Origin: Albula goreensis
Lineage: Eukaryota; Chordata; Actinopteri; Albuliformes; Albulidae
NCBI GenBank assembly: GCA_022829145.1
Contig: CM040749.1
Coordinates: 17,259,987 to 17,323,986 of the forward strand
Length of the DNA: 64,000 nucleotides
Reading direction: 5' to 3'
Both the position numbers and the translations under genes were made by a program. Below are positions 35,056 to 50,500 of the stretch, one piece after another; the first letter of the stretch is position 1, and each line of letters opens with the position of its first letter. Below the pieces are notes generated by a model. It did not search any database and was not told where the DNA came from. It saw only the letters and a program-made list of their open reading frames with translations.

Positions 35056-38000
35056 TTTTGTGATAAAAGCCCGATGCAGAATGTTTTTATTTTTTTAGCT
35101 CTAGTATTCATGCTGCTGTCATAGGGACAGCGAGCGGTAGTGTCTGCATCTGTTTCTGTGTCTGTCTGTCTGTCTGCCCGCCCTCTTGAAGTTTGCAGGT
35201 GCTAATCTGTGTTGTAACCTGACCTCACATGTTGGCATGCAGTGGTCCAGCAAAATGAGCCAGTGAGCTAAAATGAGCTCAATTCAAGCTGCTCTTTCAC
35301 TTCACATGGGGTAGAATACCACACTATGAAAGGTTGTAAAAAGCTCAGTTCAGTCAACCATTGGTGAGCACTACAGTTTACTGGATATTAGTACGAGATT
35401 TTACTGTAGACTTTTTGCTTGAACTAACAGCCATTATTTGGTCATTATTTGCTTGAACCTTATTTTCCCATGTACCTTGTAGAACGTGCTGGTAGTCTCA
35501 TGATAAATGAGCAGGTGCCCTATTTTATTGGCTGTTATGTGCATGGTGCAATGTTTTATTTTACCATTAGAGAGCAGCAAACCCCCACTCAACTGAAACT
35601 GAGTGAAGGCACTAATATTTTTAAAGATGCACTCAAGCACAAAGTCTACATAATGTGAGCTTTACTCCATTTCTGTGATGCTGAGCAACAGCAGTTACAT
35701 TTATTTTGTTGTAATCTTATTTGAAAATGATCTCAACGTAGAGATTCCCTGAACATTAAGAATGTTTTGACTTTTGATCCCTGACTGGCATACTCACAGC
35801 TATGATGAGTGACTGCAAATGTTCTTTGAAGTATGGGCCGGGTAACGCACACCTCCTGTTTTCCATCATTTTGATGCAAGTAATTTATTTCTGTCATTAA
35901 ATTTTTTACATACTTTATATGTGAATCAAGTGGAATGAATTTAGCAGAGCCTAAAATTGTGATATTTGGTCAGCTGGAGGAGGAGGAGGTTTTTTCAAAC
36001 CGGGAAGTATGAAAACCCCCAACAGAATCAACACATTCTCATATTATGTAAGAGGGAGAAGTTCCAGTGTACCCTGTGCTTTATATGCCTGATGGATGCT
36101 GAATAATATCAGTGAACAGTTTTGATTGTGTTTGATTACTGTGCTTGTGACAGCACTGTTTGTTTGCCATCTGAAGAGTATCAAAGGGTATCCTCCTCCT
36201 TTGGAAGGATGTACTGCCTAGCATCATTAGACAAGAATACTGAAGTGAACAAACTGCAATGAAACAGAATGACAAAATTCACAGAGAGTTACTTTTTCAT
36301 AGCTAGTGGGATTTTACAGGTAAAGAAGAGGAGGTCTGTTGGGTATAATTGCCAGGGACAGTGTTCTTTAGGCCCCTTCACCCCAGTTGTGTCTGACAAG
36401 ATAATTCCTGTGGATCAGGGCCAGACAGCAGGGGCAATTTGGCCAACGGAAAAACTATTTAATTAGATTTAGCAATGAGACAGACTACAGAAGGGAGCTA
36501 CCTTTTACAACCATACCTCATTTATGTGCTATCGAAGGTTCTGAAAGTGCCCAGATCAGTTTTATTCCCCTGACTTCACACTGTAACTAGTAATATTAAA
36601 ATTGTGGTGCTACATTAAATCAATTTGCAGATGTTTTATTAAACAAACAAAAAGGGTTAGCTTATGAGTTAAACTTTGAGTTTGGCCATAAAAAGCACGG
36701 CCATTCTGTCAGTATGTTCCATATAATTAAAGCTGTGGGGTATTTTTGTACTTTTCCCTAATTCTTGTTGGACTACTTTTGACTTGTCTGTTTCATGGCA
36801 TGCCTCAAAATCAATACTTCTCTTAAAGCCCATTATAAGAACGGCAGAAGAGCTGAGTATAGTAGAACAATAATAAGTAGATATGGCAGGGCTAAACGTG
36901 CTCATCTTCCTTAATATTTTATGTGTGACATGTACGTGCAAATGAAAGAGGCAGCTTTCATGTTGAGTATATCCATGTGTCACCTTAGTGTGTACAAATT
37001 AATTCCTGAGGCTGTGTTCTTAGTGCATATGGATGAACACCTGGAGCTGTACAATGAGACTGGAGATATGGAGAAAGACCGAGGCTGTTCTTCCAAGGAG
37101 GGAGCTGCTCCACATACTTTCCACGAAGAAAACACAGAAGCTGCATCTGCTGGTATGGATGGGCATGTCAGGATGAGCTTGTTCTGGCTGTGGCTGAAGA
37201 TGTATGGCATCCAGACCCAGGTCAGACTTGAGAGGCCTCACGCTTTTCAGTATAAAGCATTACCCAATTTATGCAGTCTGTGACTGGATGCTTTTTTTTC
37301 TTTGGAGCTGTGCAGACACACCTGAGAATACAATTTCTGAAATGCATGGTTTCATGAATAAATGAATGAATGCCCACTTCAAAAAAAGCACATGGAGACG
37401 CACTGTGAGGACCACTTGCTCAGATGAAGACAGTGAATCTTTACCTATCTCATGCATAATTTCCGATATCACTCATTTGAGTACCATCTGCCCTAGTGTG
37501 CTCTCATGCCCTTGTTCTCACTGGGTGGCAGTGGGCACTCTTTGTCTTAATGGATCTGATTTCCAAAACCTCTGGTACATTAAGCCAATAGCTTATGAAG
37601 CTGGGTTTCTTCAGAAGCTAACCCAATCAATCAATGTAACTGGTTAGTTGGAAGTATGAATGTGAAGCACACTTGAGAAATTCATATTTGTGACTATTTC
37701 AAGACTGTCTATTTGTATAATTCACTGACACAAAATATGGTATGTATGTTGGGATGGTATGTATGTTGGCTGCTGTTTCAAGTAGTGTGTCACACATACA
37801 AACATACACACATCCATGCCATCCTCAGAAGGATGCTATGGAGAAACACAGCTCAGAGACACATACAGATAAATTCTGCTGTCTGTGGCTTAGGTGCCCA
37901 GTGAACACACACAGTCACACCTGTCCAAAAAGCAGCTGCATGGGTGCACAGTGCACAAGGGATCTCCATCATCATTTTAGCCTCTGTGACATGTCTATAT

Positions 38001-41000
38001 TAAGACTTCATATTTCAGATACATTTATTGTCTTGAAGTAGGTTAATGCAATCTTTGTCCTTGCCAAAACTGATCAGCCTCAGCTAAGATCGTCATTTTT
38101 TCACTAATGCATACTCTCCTAGGAGCAATGTTCTCAGTTTGTATTGTTAATGTGACAAGGTTACGTTTCTGTGCCAGTGAAGATCTAAACATGGAAACAC
38201 CTGAGTCCTGAATGTCCAGGAAATAGAGTTAATCAAGACCTGGCTTGATAGAATGCCTATAGCTGCCCTTGTAACACATTTCACTCTTCCTACCACATTC
38301 AGTTGTTTTCTCTGCCTTGCTACTTGAGTCCTAAGCAGTGACGCTGACATATTGAGGCAAATTTGTAACTTAATGCTTCACCGCAACCTTCATTAACATT
38401 AAAACATGAAGTTCTTGTATTTTATCTTTGTAGAGACAGGTATGCTCTGGAAACAAGTAAGATCTGCAGTCATTTCTTCTTTGCATGGTCTATTATTTTC
38501 ATTTTCAAGAGCTGATGATCTAAGAAACCAGAGAAAATCACACTAGCATACCAAGCTTTAGCACTCATAATTCAACAATTACAGCAGATTATGAAAGACT
38601 GATTACTTCAAAAATAGAGCAAAACACTTTGTAAAACAAGAATAGTAATTACTGCAGATACCTCTGTTAATTACTCTAGTGGGAGTTTATCTCGCTCAGA
38701 TCATTGTAAGCATTGTGCGATTACATCAAATTAAACCCAGCATACTGCGTAACATCTAATTGCCATCTAGTCACTGCTTCTTTAAGTAAAACCTTTGAAA
38801 TGTTATATAATATACTGAAAAGGGCTTTTTATTGGTTTTGTAGACATGGAAAAAAACAGGAAAATATGTAATCATCTTTTAAGAGCCATCTGTTAAGCTT
38901 TATTTTTTATAATAAATATCAACACAGTTATGTAAATTATACAGAAAGCATACATACAATTAATTATGACAGCTACAAGGTTTAGTTTATTTATTTATGT
39001 ATTTATTTATGCTGATTTTCTGGTTTTCTATTAGATATAAAAGTGGCATTTGAATATATCCTCATGTTGAATTATTTCTGAAACTTGCATTTTATACATT
39101 GTGGTTCTCACAACCCTTTAATTTAATTCTATTGTTTGTAGAAATTGCGCTTTTTTGCTCATTCCTTTCCCTGTGGGCCCTTTCAACATCTTTTTCATTC
39201 CACATAATGTTATGTTTGGTAACTCTGGTAAGTTCTCAGCTTGCTTTCAGTGACTTCCCTCTACCTCCCACTTCCTATCCTCTTCAGCTAATCTTGAATT
39301 CTGCTGAATGTCTCTTACTTCTCTCGTGCTTCATTACAGCTCTGTTCCCTTCACAGACTCCTTGTTGCAGCTCTAACAAGCGTCAAAACCCTTTTTATCT
39401 GTTGATATCATCATCAATTGGGACAGGATCTCAGCCATCCCTTTTTTTCCGCTGTTTCGCATTATTCAATTTGAGCTGTCCAGTGGTATAATGAACTGTC
39501 TAAATGCAATATAAAAGAATAATTTCTGTTTGTATCCTCCCTTTTTGAAGCCGTCACCTTTTGGAGCACTCATACTCATACCATCATTATAATGATTGTA
39601 TTTTGCTTTCAGTGGTTCATTTCAATGAATGATGTTAAGACAAAGCTGTTTAATTCATATTGTGTTACTGCTGAAACATTTCACTGTTGAGGGGTAAGAA
39701 CAGCAGGTATCATTACGTCTATTGTATTTGATAGTGGTCTTATTATTGTTTATGGCTTCAGCCATTCCTGACTGCTATGGCAAAACTGTGTTATCAGTTT
39801 TTAATAAACTTTTCACAATGGTAGATGGTTGTGCAGATCAGCAAGAATATCACACTGATTGGCCACTTGGTAGCCAGTTTAAGTAGATCCCTTGCCACAC
39901 AGAAAATACACTATCCAGCACCATCCACTAAGCGATGTCATGAGAGATGCTACCTCACTGATACTACCTAACTTGAAAGGGGAGCAGAGGTCACATAGCT
40001 TTCTTTAATAGTCTATTTAATTGTGAATTGCTATAATTATTGCTGACAAGCAACGCTTTTGCCACTAGGAACATCAGGAGTATGGATACACAATAGGGGA
40101 ATCATCCTGTAAGGGACATCACCTTGAATTGGCCACTGCAAGCCAATCAAAAAAAGTATTACCTCCTCTATATTGTAAAAACCCCATCACACAGTGACCT
40201 TAAACCATGACATTCAATATGAATATACACCTTAACTGATCAAGCACATAGAGCTGACCAGAAAATCTGTGTACGTCATGGGGTCAATATAAAAGAATTT
40301 CCTTTGCTTCACATCTACTTTATGCATTTTCTCAAAACCTGGAGGGAGCACAGACCAAATATCACAATTTTAGGCTCTGCTAAATTCATTCCATTTCATT
40401 CATATATAAAGTATGTAAAACTTAATGGCTCCCATAATGCTGCTTGCAGCAATATGCTATGTCTGCTTTCATCTTTATCATTAACACAATTTGTTTTTGC
40501 TACAACATCCCTATATATTTTATATATTATTGAGTGGCTATCTTTGAAAGTAATATTCAATCCATATTGCTTGAAACTTGACAGACTGTCGGTTACCCCA
40601 TCTGTTTCTGAGTAAGTTGCTAAATGGAAGCCATCACCTCACACTTCCACACACATGCACAAACACACACACACATACACACAACCCGTAGAACAGGAAT
40701 CCATCGCCATGGCTCGGCATTCAAAGCCACAGGCAAATGCTGAGAATATAGTTCAGGCACATGCTGAAGAATTCCTGCTGATTCACATTGTTGTGCATTA
40801 TAGAAAAAGTCTATCCTGCCCCTCTTGGGAAATGAGCAAAAACAAAATACACCAAGTGTAACACCATTTGACCTCCACACTCTTGAATTATTCTTCCCTC
40901 CCTCCTCTTCTGATGGCCATCTGCCTAAAAGAATTGTCTCGCCCCCTCAAAGAGAAAAGGGGAAAATCATTAAGGTGAGTGGGTAGGGTGGTGGGGGTTG

Positions 41001-41280
41001 AAGGGTTCTGACTCCTTCTGCAGTGGTTTTGAAAGAGTGAGACAAAAATTTGCATAGGCTTTATCTGAAATGATTCTGTATTGTAGTGATGGGAAAACAA
41101 GGGCAATAAGGAGACAAGCAGCATAGATCAGTATTGCTGTTGACTGGGCAGTGTGTGAACATAATTAATCTGCTTTAGCGCTTCAACATCTTTGTGTCTT
41201 GTAGATACAGTAGGTCTTTAACATGAATGTATCTGAAACTTACAGGGGACTAATACTTTCATAGCAAAGTATGCATATTA
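35056..41280. other. intergenic, no gene recognised
   Basis: AT-rich DNA downstream of ppp2r5e. Open frames (for example at 36921-37283 and 39099-39491) show no known domain and have low-complexity composition. A duplicated 14-mer (ggtatgtatgttgg) lies at about 37739-37769. TTTA repeats lie near 38988 and a short CA repeat near 40660-40685. The human neighbours beyond PPP2R5E (GPHB5, RHOJ) were looked for and not seen. Confidence 0.6.
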
Positions 41281-41284
41281 GCCT

Positions 41285-41443
41285 CCTCACAGGGGGCTAA
41301 ATTAATGAGAAAAACACATGCATAACAGAATGCTGACAGAAGGAAAAGTTTATGAGCAAAGCACACTCAGCTTGCTCACAGAAGGCTAAGTTTATGAGCA
41401 AAGCACATACATATTAGTATGCTCATAGGAGAGATTTATGAGC
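41285..41443. repeat. imperfect tandem repeat, about 42-49 bp unit
   Basis: Successive units beginning gctgacag, gctcacag and gctcatag (41332, 41374, 41421), with a diverged first copy near 41285, share the core 'tttatgagcaaagcaca'. There are three to four copies with clear divergence. Confidence 0.6.
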
Positions 41444-44400
41444 TACAGCGTTGTTTTATTGATAAAATATGGCTTTTTTTATAGCTGGCTTAATGTTGTC
41501 ATAGACTGCTCATCAGTGCTCAATTTGTTTATTGCATGTTTTACAATATGACCATGTTTCAGATATATGTCAGGTTTCAGAGTGGGGCTGTTTTAAACAC
41601 TTGTTGTGTGGGGGATGAGTCATATATTCATATATACATCTAATCCTTAGACAGAATATTTTGATAAAGCAAAATAATTGTTCTGTCTTTAATTGTTGCA
41701 TAGTGTCCAGGAGACAATGAAAGGTTGAGAGAGAATGGCTGTGTGTAGCAGAGTGTACTGTATGAACACTATCAATTTAAATGTGTATAAGGGCAGCCAG
41801 ATGCAAGAAAGTTCTGTAAAATGCTATTTTGTAAAGTTTTTCAGATAAAATATATCTTTAGTCTTTATTGTTGCTTGCTGATAATTACTTTTGTATGACT
41901 GATAGTGTCAGATTATCAGTAGATTTATCTATTACCATCCTCTGAGTCATTACTATCCATACATATACATAAACTTTTTTTTAATCTCAAAAAGCCAAAA
42001 TACATCCTGACTGATATTATGTAATACAGTTTGAATATTCCCTATGTTGTGAATTAAATTTTTTGCAATTGAGTATCTTCACATACACTACCATTGTGTT
42101 GATACTGATTCCATAGCCAAAGGCAGCAGTTATATGGGTGTGCAGCCTTTTTTCGATTTAGTTGCTGTAGCCCATGACCTCCATGTTATTTAAGCCTCCT
42201 TCCTTCCTGAAAAAATATCGATATGAGAATGAGTCTGACCTGTGCAGCCGGGACATCTTGCTCTAAGGGGCATAACTTGGCATGTATGTATTTTTGGTAC
42301 TCTTGTGCTGCTTTTGACCCCAGCCTCAGAGTGCTGGCAACACGTTGTCTGCTATAGCAGTGAGGTGCATGGGTCCAGTCATTGCTCATCATTAATCAAT
42401 TGCAGCTTGCAGTAAGCTCAACTGTGCAAATTAGAGAGAATTTAAACACACTGCTAATTAATTTGACCTATCTAATGTGTTTGAGTGGTTTCTGTCAAGA
42501 AACCAATCAAAATGAATGATTCTGAAGGACTGTATTAGTTTTCCAAATGCAAGAGGTCCTTGACTGGACCAGGTTTATGAGATCCAGTTGAATAAGACAG
42601 ACATCATGAGCTCTCAGCTCCTTAGCAACAGAATCTAAGGAGAATAAACTCAAAATTCCATATGGGGAATATATGCAGCAGTCAGCATGATAAGTTGTGC
42701 TGCTTTTTGCAGCGCAGATAAGATAGGATAAAACTGATAATATCATTGTTGTGAGTATAAAAACAGGTATAAATGCATCTCAGGGTTAATTTCAGGGTAT
42801 GCATATGCCTTTGCTATGCACTTATAGGGCAGCGTTTAAGGTACAATACATTTGTTATAAAAGTAACTGAAGATCAAAGCATAAGGGTCCTTGATAAAAT
42901 GCAATGTTACAGTTTCCAGCAACAATACATATGACAGCAAGGCTCTACTTAAAACCAAAAACAGACTTAGAAGGCTTTTTGGAGAACCTCAGCAACATTT
43001 TGGTTCAACATTTTGGCTAAAATAATGTTGCTTCCTGCACTAATTACCAACATAATGATAGCTTGCAGAAGTGTTTTTCCAGCACTTTAGGTTAAAGATC
43101 CACCCTCTCAATTCAGGGATCCAAATGCTAAACCCACATCTCCTCCCCCTGCATTTTCTCCATGTCCATCCCCTCCCTGCATCTGTCCTTTCCAGCCACC
43201 ACAGCAACTGCACATTGAATCTTCGATTTCCGTGTCAGTGGAATGCTAGTCCCAGTAAGGATTCCCATGCATTATGCAAAGCCCAATGTAATCTCATCAA
43301 CTGAGTATTGTTTGCCATTAATCTCCCACTATTATAATACATTAAAAAGAGAAACTTGCTACCATTCAATCTGCATGAATATTTGATATCCTTCTGTTGG
43401 CTTCTTCACGGGGGAGTAGAGAATAAAATAAGCAGCAGCTCATGCAGGGATTTCACAACATATTCTTTACTGGGTTGGGACAGTGTGGAGGATTTCCTGA
43501 TGCAAAAATGGCAAAGACAACAAAGCAACCCAAACCACCAAGCCCACCCAAAACACAGATGATTGTGCCTCTTGCACAGATAATGTGCTCTTGAAGCACT
43601 ATTCAGTAGGAGGAATGTTCAGCATATTGTTTTCTATTTCACTCAATGTATTCTCTGTTTTCAGACTTCCACATTTACTTCATCAGGGTAGATACAGACA
43701 AATACACAGGAGTTGCAGATCTGTGGAAAGTGTAGGGGGGCTCTATTGCAGCTGGCTTGCAAACAGATGATGATGTCAGAGTTAGGGGGTTAGGCCATAA
43801 CATTGCAACCCATATCAATGGGGTGCTCCCCCAACCCTGTGATCAACCACTCTGTGATAAATGCTGGGGGGGAGGGGGGAGGCACTCTCCACCCCTCCTC
43901 AGAGCCAGGCTCTGCGATGCGTGATGCTGAGCGCCGAGGTTGGCAGCAGACTTTGAGTCAGCAGAGGGGCTTGGCACAGGCACAGTAAAAACCAACTCTC
44001 ACATGATGGGTTTTTATTGCCTCCCAGCCTCCAGCACTTTATTCCTCTTTTATCTTTGTCTTCCCAGCTCCAGTAAATCCCAGCTTGTCCCTTATCTTCT
44101 GATGAACATGCTCGGTGATAGCTCTGCCCTTTCACTGCTCATCAAGCTCTGTAGGCACCAACCCCACAAACTGAAAAGAAAATGTTTTTTTGCTCCTCTC
44201 TAATTAAAAATGCAGCTTCATGGATGCTTAAATATAAAAGAAAGAATATTGATCCATTTCAGTTTTTACTAATGGAAAAACTCTCTGACCAGAATTCCTG
44301 TTCAGTGCTGAGGAGGACATTTATGACATGATACATGGCCACTCTCCTTTTACATCGCCATTCCTGTTGCATTAAAAGGAGTGTTCCTAATTGAAAGCTG

Positions 44401-47400
44401 AGTAAATGAAATGAGCAGGGCTTACATTGATTAACACTGATTACCCTTTGTCAGCCAAAATGATATTATCCTGTTTGTCCATGTACCAACTGAATGTATG
44501 ATTAAAAACCAGCCTCTTGTTATAGCTAAACCTTTGTAACTGAATGGTGTACCTGTTTTGAGCTTTTCTGGATTTTGTAAACGAAGACAACCCCAAGAGG
44601 TATATTTTTGCTTAGACTGAGCATCACCTTCATGAGCTTTGTCATTTTGTCCTTATCTTGTTTTAAAAGTCATTTTCACTGTCAGCTGTTCACTTTCAAA
44701 TGAGCAAATGATGATCACTTAGCTCAGGCAGCTAATTAGAACAGAGTTGGGGTGGTAGAAACACTGTCAGTGTTTCACAGATGAGAGACATTCATGTACA
44801 TGTGACCCCAGCCTCATCTCCTAGCACAGGAAGATCCAAGCCTGCCGATTTCAGCAGACAGTGCTGGGAAGCTCACTCAGATCAGTCAGGAGACATTCCT
44901 TTGCCGCCAATCACCTTGTGCTGTCTATTTGATCAAGAGGGCAGAGACCATATGTTGATCCAAAGCAGACACAGTGTTTAATGAGGCCCAGGGGTCTGCT
45001 GTAATTGTCTTTACAGCCACTAATGTTTCTGATCCTGCTTTTAGCTTGTTTGTCTCTGAATGGAAGGAGCTATACCTATGAAAACGCCCACTGCAGTTAC
45101 AGAAATAAACAGAAACCCCCTACCCATGCGCGATTCCTCGCTGCGTACCCACGTCCCTGTGGGGCAGGAAGCCCACGCTGAGTTGACTTTTACTCTGCTG
45201 CATTGTGACGCCAGCACCAAGCCAAGCCCAGCCTCTTACATGAGCCTCCAATTAGCTCAGAATGTGCTACTGTCTGTAATGAATTTCTCTTTGGCAGGGA
45301 TTGAGGTGTAAATTATAACTTCCACTTGGGCTAATTCTTCTTTGAGCCACACAGGAAATTATTCAAAAAAGGACAGTATCTAAAGTAAAATGTTGCTACA
45401 CATCATTCTTTTTAACATCTTATCTGGTGGCAAAACAGGATGTTGCAGCGTCAGTGTTCAGCACAGAGACAAAATGCCATTCGGCAGCTAGATCAAATGT
45501 TCACAGCAGCATAAGACATGTACATTCTGCAATCCCAACATATATACACACAGCAAAGGCACAGCTTCCGTGTGAGGAGTGTCACCTGAAAAAAAACCAG
45601 TCACTGCTGGGGTCTCCATGTGGCACCGCAGACAGCTCGACGCCGGCAGGGGAATCACTGACATACAAACCACCCCCACCCAATCCTGTGCCTCCTTAAT
45701 GCTGCAGAGGTGCAGACACAATGACTTTCCTCTGTCACGGATACACACTTTCATTAGGAAGTGGGGAGGAGCATTTCTGCCCACAGTAAACTGCTAATTA
45801 TCAACAAATTTGTGTAATTATTTGTAATTAAGAGAAAGAGATTAGAGAATGTGATGAAACTAATGGGAGTTTTGATACTTTTGTGATACAAATTACTTCT
45901 GTGCATATGGGACTGTGTACCACAGGTTGTGCAAAGGATATTTAGAGGGCTAGGAAACACGTTTTAAAAGAACCAAAGTAACAGAAAAATATCTCTTTGT
46001 CTGAAAAGCAATGTAACAAAAACTTAATTTGATATGCTTTTACTTATCAAATTCTAAAAATCAAATTAACAGTGTAATTCTGCATAAAGTCTTTTGCATC
46101 AAAATAGGTATTGAGCAAAATTCAGTTTTCAATCAGTATAATGTTATAAATAATTGTCCCTGGCAGCTCATTGTGCATTAGATGCCAGTTCTCACAGGCT
46201 GGATTTCCTTACTGACTGGGCAATTTCTATTAATAGTGAGAAGGGTCTGCAACGAAATGCTGTGTGAAATACATCACATGAAGGCTGTTTGCATGTATAA
46301 AATATTTTACGCTATTTTAGGATGTTTAGGCTCAGAATATGATACAACTTTAAACCTTCCCCTGTTGTAACATAGAAGAAGCCAGTCCATGCAGTTAAGC
46401 ACAACCCCGCCAGTCCACACTGATAACGAGTTCATTGTATCTCAGATGTGACATACTGTCTTGGATTAGAAGGGCTAATCCACCCTCCTCATCAAAAACA
46501 TTTGTGTGGGAAAGAGCTCATTGAGAGATTCTCTCTGCCCATTGTTCTTGCAGGTTTTAAGAATGAATCAATAAATTTGTCTAATGTTATTGCTTTGCTG
46601 GACATATATATATATATATATCCCAATTCAAGAAACAGGGGCAGTAGTGGGTCAGCGAAAGGGAAGGTTTGGTAGTGAATGCTGTTGAACTTCCCTTAAA
46701 TCATACTGTCAGAATATTAATTGGCTGGTGAAAGAGCATATTGGTAAAATGAAGACAATACTTGTATAGTGATATTATATTAAGATTATATAAGATTATA
46801 TAATAAGAGATAAGATATAATATATATATCTTTATATAATAAGATAAGATTATATTTCTCTCTAATATTCTGGATAAGGTATAGAGATGCAGAACTAATT
46901 GATCTTTGTGGTTAAAGCAGGGATGAATGCTTGTCTGGACCCATCCAAAGCACAATGAGCACTATCTTCATGCCTTTCAGCCCTTACTAGTTTTACTTTC
47001 TCCACACCTCTCCCCAGCAGCTGAATAATTCACAGAGCTTAATGCACCACCCAATGAAACTATAATGAAGTCAGCTTTGCTGCTTCTGTGAAACTTCCCT
47101 ATCCTTTCTCTCCCTGTCCCTCAGGATAAAAAACAGGGTCTTGAATTGATTTTAGATTGCTCAGGAAAGAGGGCTGTGTGGACTTGCAGTCGCAGCTGCA
47201 GGTAAAGTATAGGGAGAGTGAGAGCTGCTGGCTGCACATGTCCACAGGTCCTCATTGATCTAGGCTGAAGCCTGTGCTGCCATTGAAATATGCAACAGAA
47301 AATATCACAGAAGAGGGTTAGATATGCTGATTTTTTAAAATCCTATTCCTTTGGCTTTTTGAGATTCATATTTCATAAAGCATCACTGGGCTAATTTAAG

Positions 47401-47478
47401 TTCACAGCTAGAAGCTTTATTTGGTATTTTACATTGTTCCTTGTTAGCTAATATAGTGTTGCCAAGGGAACAGGCTGG

Positions 47479-47516
<38 letters not shown>

Positions 47517-50500
47517 GTCAGTACAAGGACAGGAAGTCGCAGCTGACGCACAAAGGCAGTACACTTTAACAATTAACAAATGTGAATGTGTATGCTGGTG
47601 GGGAAGATGAGACCATGTATAACAACACAAAAGAAGTGCTTAATTAACACAACTAGGAGAGAAGAGATCACACTCAAGTGACCTCCTGTGCTTTGCAGGA
47701 AAAATTTCTCCACCATTCTATACATTTCCCAATGTGACTTTCTTGCAGTATCACAATATTTCAGCTGCTCTTTGTGCATCAGTTGTAAAACAGTTGAATG
47801 TAAAATGTTGTTCTCCCAGAGGTTATACCTGAGGAGAGCTCAGTAGTGGTGGATCAGAAGGCTCCAACCCTCTGAGAACGGTGCTCACTGATAGTACATT
47901 CAGGATTTGGGTTCTTAGCTGGTTGTGTTTCCTGAGGACACCAAAAACAGCATGATGTAGACATCACATAACAGATGGTTGAATAACCAAATAGATCTGA
48001 CAGCACTGTCAGATACATGCAGTACGTAATGAGAGCAGAGGTTGGTGAGAGACCAGTTCCAAAGCTCTGCTCCCTGTTCCTGTGAGAGAAGTGTGATAGA
48101 TATCGCTTTGTGCATAGGTATAGATGTTGCTAGCGCATAATTTCCCCTTGCCTTATGACCTAGAGTGTGAAGTTTGCTTTTGCACAAGACCTGCAAGTGG
48201 GCTAGTTGTTTAGGGCACCCCATAGTAATGTAACCATGTCAGTATTAGTGTCTAAGTTAGAGAGAGAGACACTGTCAGACTGGTCAATGAGCCTAGGCAT
48301 CATCATGAGCTCCTGTGTGGTGAGCTAATTAACACTCTTAACACCATTCACACAGCTCTAATACGGCAGGCCATCGCCAACAGGACTCATCCTTTTCCCA
48401 TGTGATTTTGGGTGCCAAGGAGACAGGTGTAGCACCACAGCACTTTGGCAAGGGATCTGAAAGCTTCTGCTACTTCTCCAGGAGAGTTTAAAGCTATATA
48501 TCATTTACTGGCACACCAAGTTTTAAACAGTTCTTTGTTCAATAAAAAACAATGAAAAAGTATGAGATGCCACATAAATCTGATAGAAGAATTTGCTGCA
48601 GTGTTTTAAATGCAAATAAGTTAATTTATTTATTCTTTATTTTCTGTCAGATGGCTCTTTTGCAATGCAGGCACAAGAGAGAACAGTCCGTCATAAATCA
48701 CTACTGTGTGTTTCTTGTAAAAACTGACCAATAAACTAGACTGGATTAATAATGTGTTCTACTGTCTTCAATTGTTTTAATCATAAAAATGCTCATAATT
48801 TGATCTGTAATCAACTTCAGATTGTTCTGCTATTGTATTTAGTCAAGCATCATTGGACAATGGTCTGATTCAGTCAAAATTTTCCTTGACTTCAAATTAA
48901 ATGTCAGTGCAGTTTTATTAATTATTCGAATCACCTAAACTAGCTAGCTGAAGTAACTGTGATTGAGAGGAAAGAGTAACACTGGAATTATATGTCAAAT
49001 TAATGAAAAATGAAAATTGTTAAAAAAAAAAAAACTGGGTCAAGTTATGGAATCCTGTTACATGACTAAAAATACATACTGGGGTGAAGTGCATCCAATA
49101 GGTTTAGACAACAAACAGGGATTATACCACTTTTTTAACATTATAATTCATAGGTTTATTGACAACTCATCAACCTATGTTCTACAAATTATGACATAAC
49201 TAAGACATTAAAATAGGTACAAGAAGATTGAGAAAAGAGTTGGTTTGAGTAGATAGTGGTAAGTTGCAGACAAAATCAGATAAAACTACAGGCTCTCAGG
49301 CCAGGAGTAGGTGCTCACAGACCATGTGGTGCACAGTTGGAGGGTTGTCAATCAACATATCAATCAATCAATATATCAATCAATTGAGTGTTATGTAATG
49401 TGGCCCCATTTCCAATGAAATTTTCACACTTTTACACTTTCTCAGGGGGAAATAACAGACGTCAGGTTTTGAAAAAATTTGAATTTTTTTCCTAAGCTCA
49501 ACATTCTTCAAAAAGTAAATAATTTTACTTTTATATTTTTCACATTTTGATTTTATCATAAAGATGTGGGGACCATAAATACATATGCTGAAATGTTGGT
49601 TTCTAATCAGTTACAAAAGTTGTGACAACATGTCGGTCAAGTTGATGAGGGCTAATTACTGGCATCTATTGTTACACAAAATAAGTGTTTTATATGTGAA
49701 GGACAAATGCACAATGATATTACAACACATTTATCAAAATAACTTTCATATACCTTTAGTGTGATGACATCAATATACATCTTTAAACAGTTATTCAAGA
49801 AAGTAACTTCTGCTGCACTTGCTGTGTAAGTAACTGCTGTTACTCTGTTCATCATAGCACACAATAGCTATTCATATGCATGGTTAGACTATGAACCACA
49901 AAATGGAGCAAAATCACAGCTTCATAAGGCAAGACCACAGAGTAAGGACAGCGTAAATGCTCTGCCTCATTACTGTAGTGTGATCATTCATCTCAAAAAG
50001 AACATGACCCTGAATGATCATGTTATGGAAGTTTTCACTGATGCATTCATGACATAATAAAGTTTTTTTTCTGGCACCAAATAGTCACTATGTCCCACTA
50101 TGGAAAGAGGTGACATATGGTGCAGAGCCACCTTGCCTCTCTGTTTGAATCTGAACAGCATGGCAGTGCTGTAGAGGCATGAGGGGCCCCAGCTACACAA
50201 TGCTGTCCACAGGTTAGGAGAGGGCGCTCGTCAGAGCATAGTGACAGTGTCTGCTCTGTGCCTGTGAGTTTCCTAATGCCCTGGGGAAGGACAGGGCTGT
50301 ACGCTCTCACTGGCTCTCTCTGAGTTACACAGGGGTGGAGCTGGGGCACAAACCACACATAAATTCTGCACAAACATGCAGATACAAGTAAAAGATTTTC
50401 ATCAAGATGCACCATGCATGGATACACATGCTGATGTGAGCACAATGCATGCACACATGTGTACACATGCACACAAACACACACGGTTTTAAACTGGAGA

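Noticed and set aside
39099-39491. 130-codon + frame with hydrophobic composition
   Set aside because: It lies in pyrimidine-rich DNA, which yields Leu/Ser/Phe-rich chance frames. No domain is visible.
50098-50484. 128-codon minus-strand frame
   Set aside because: Its start is driven by a CA-rich microsatellite-like stretch, its composition is Cys/His-rich, and no homolog or splice context was recognised.
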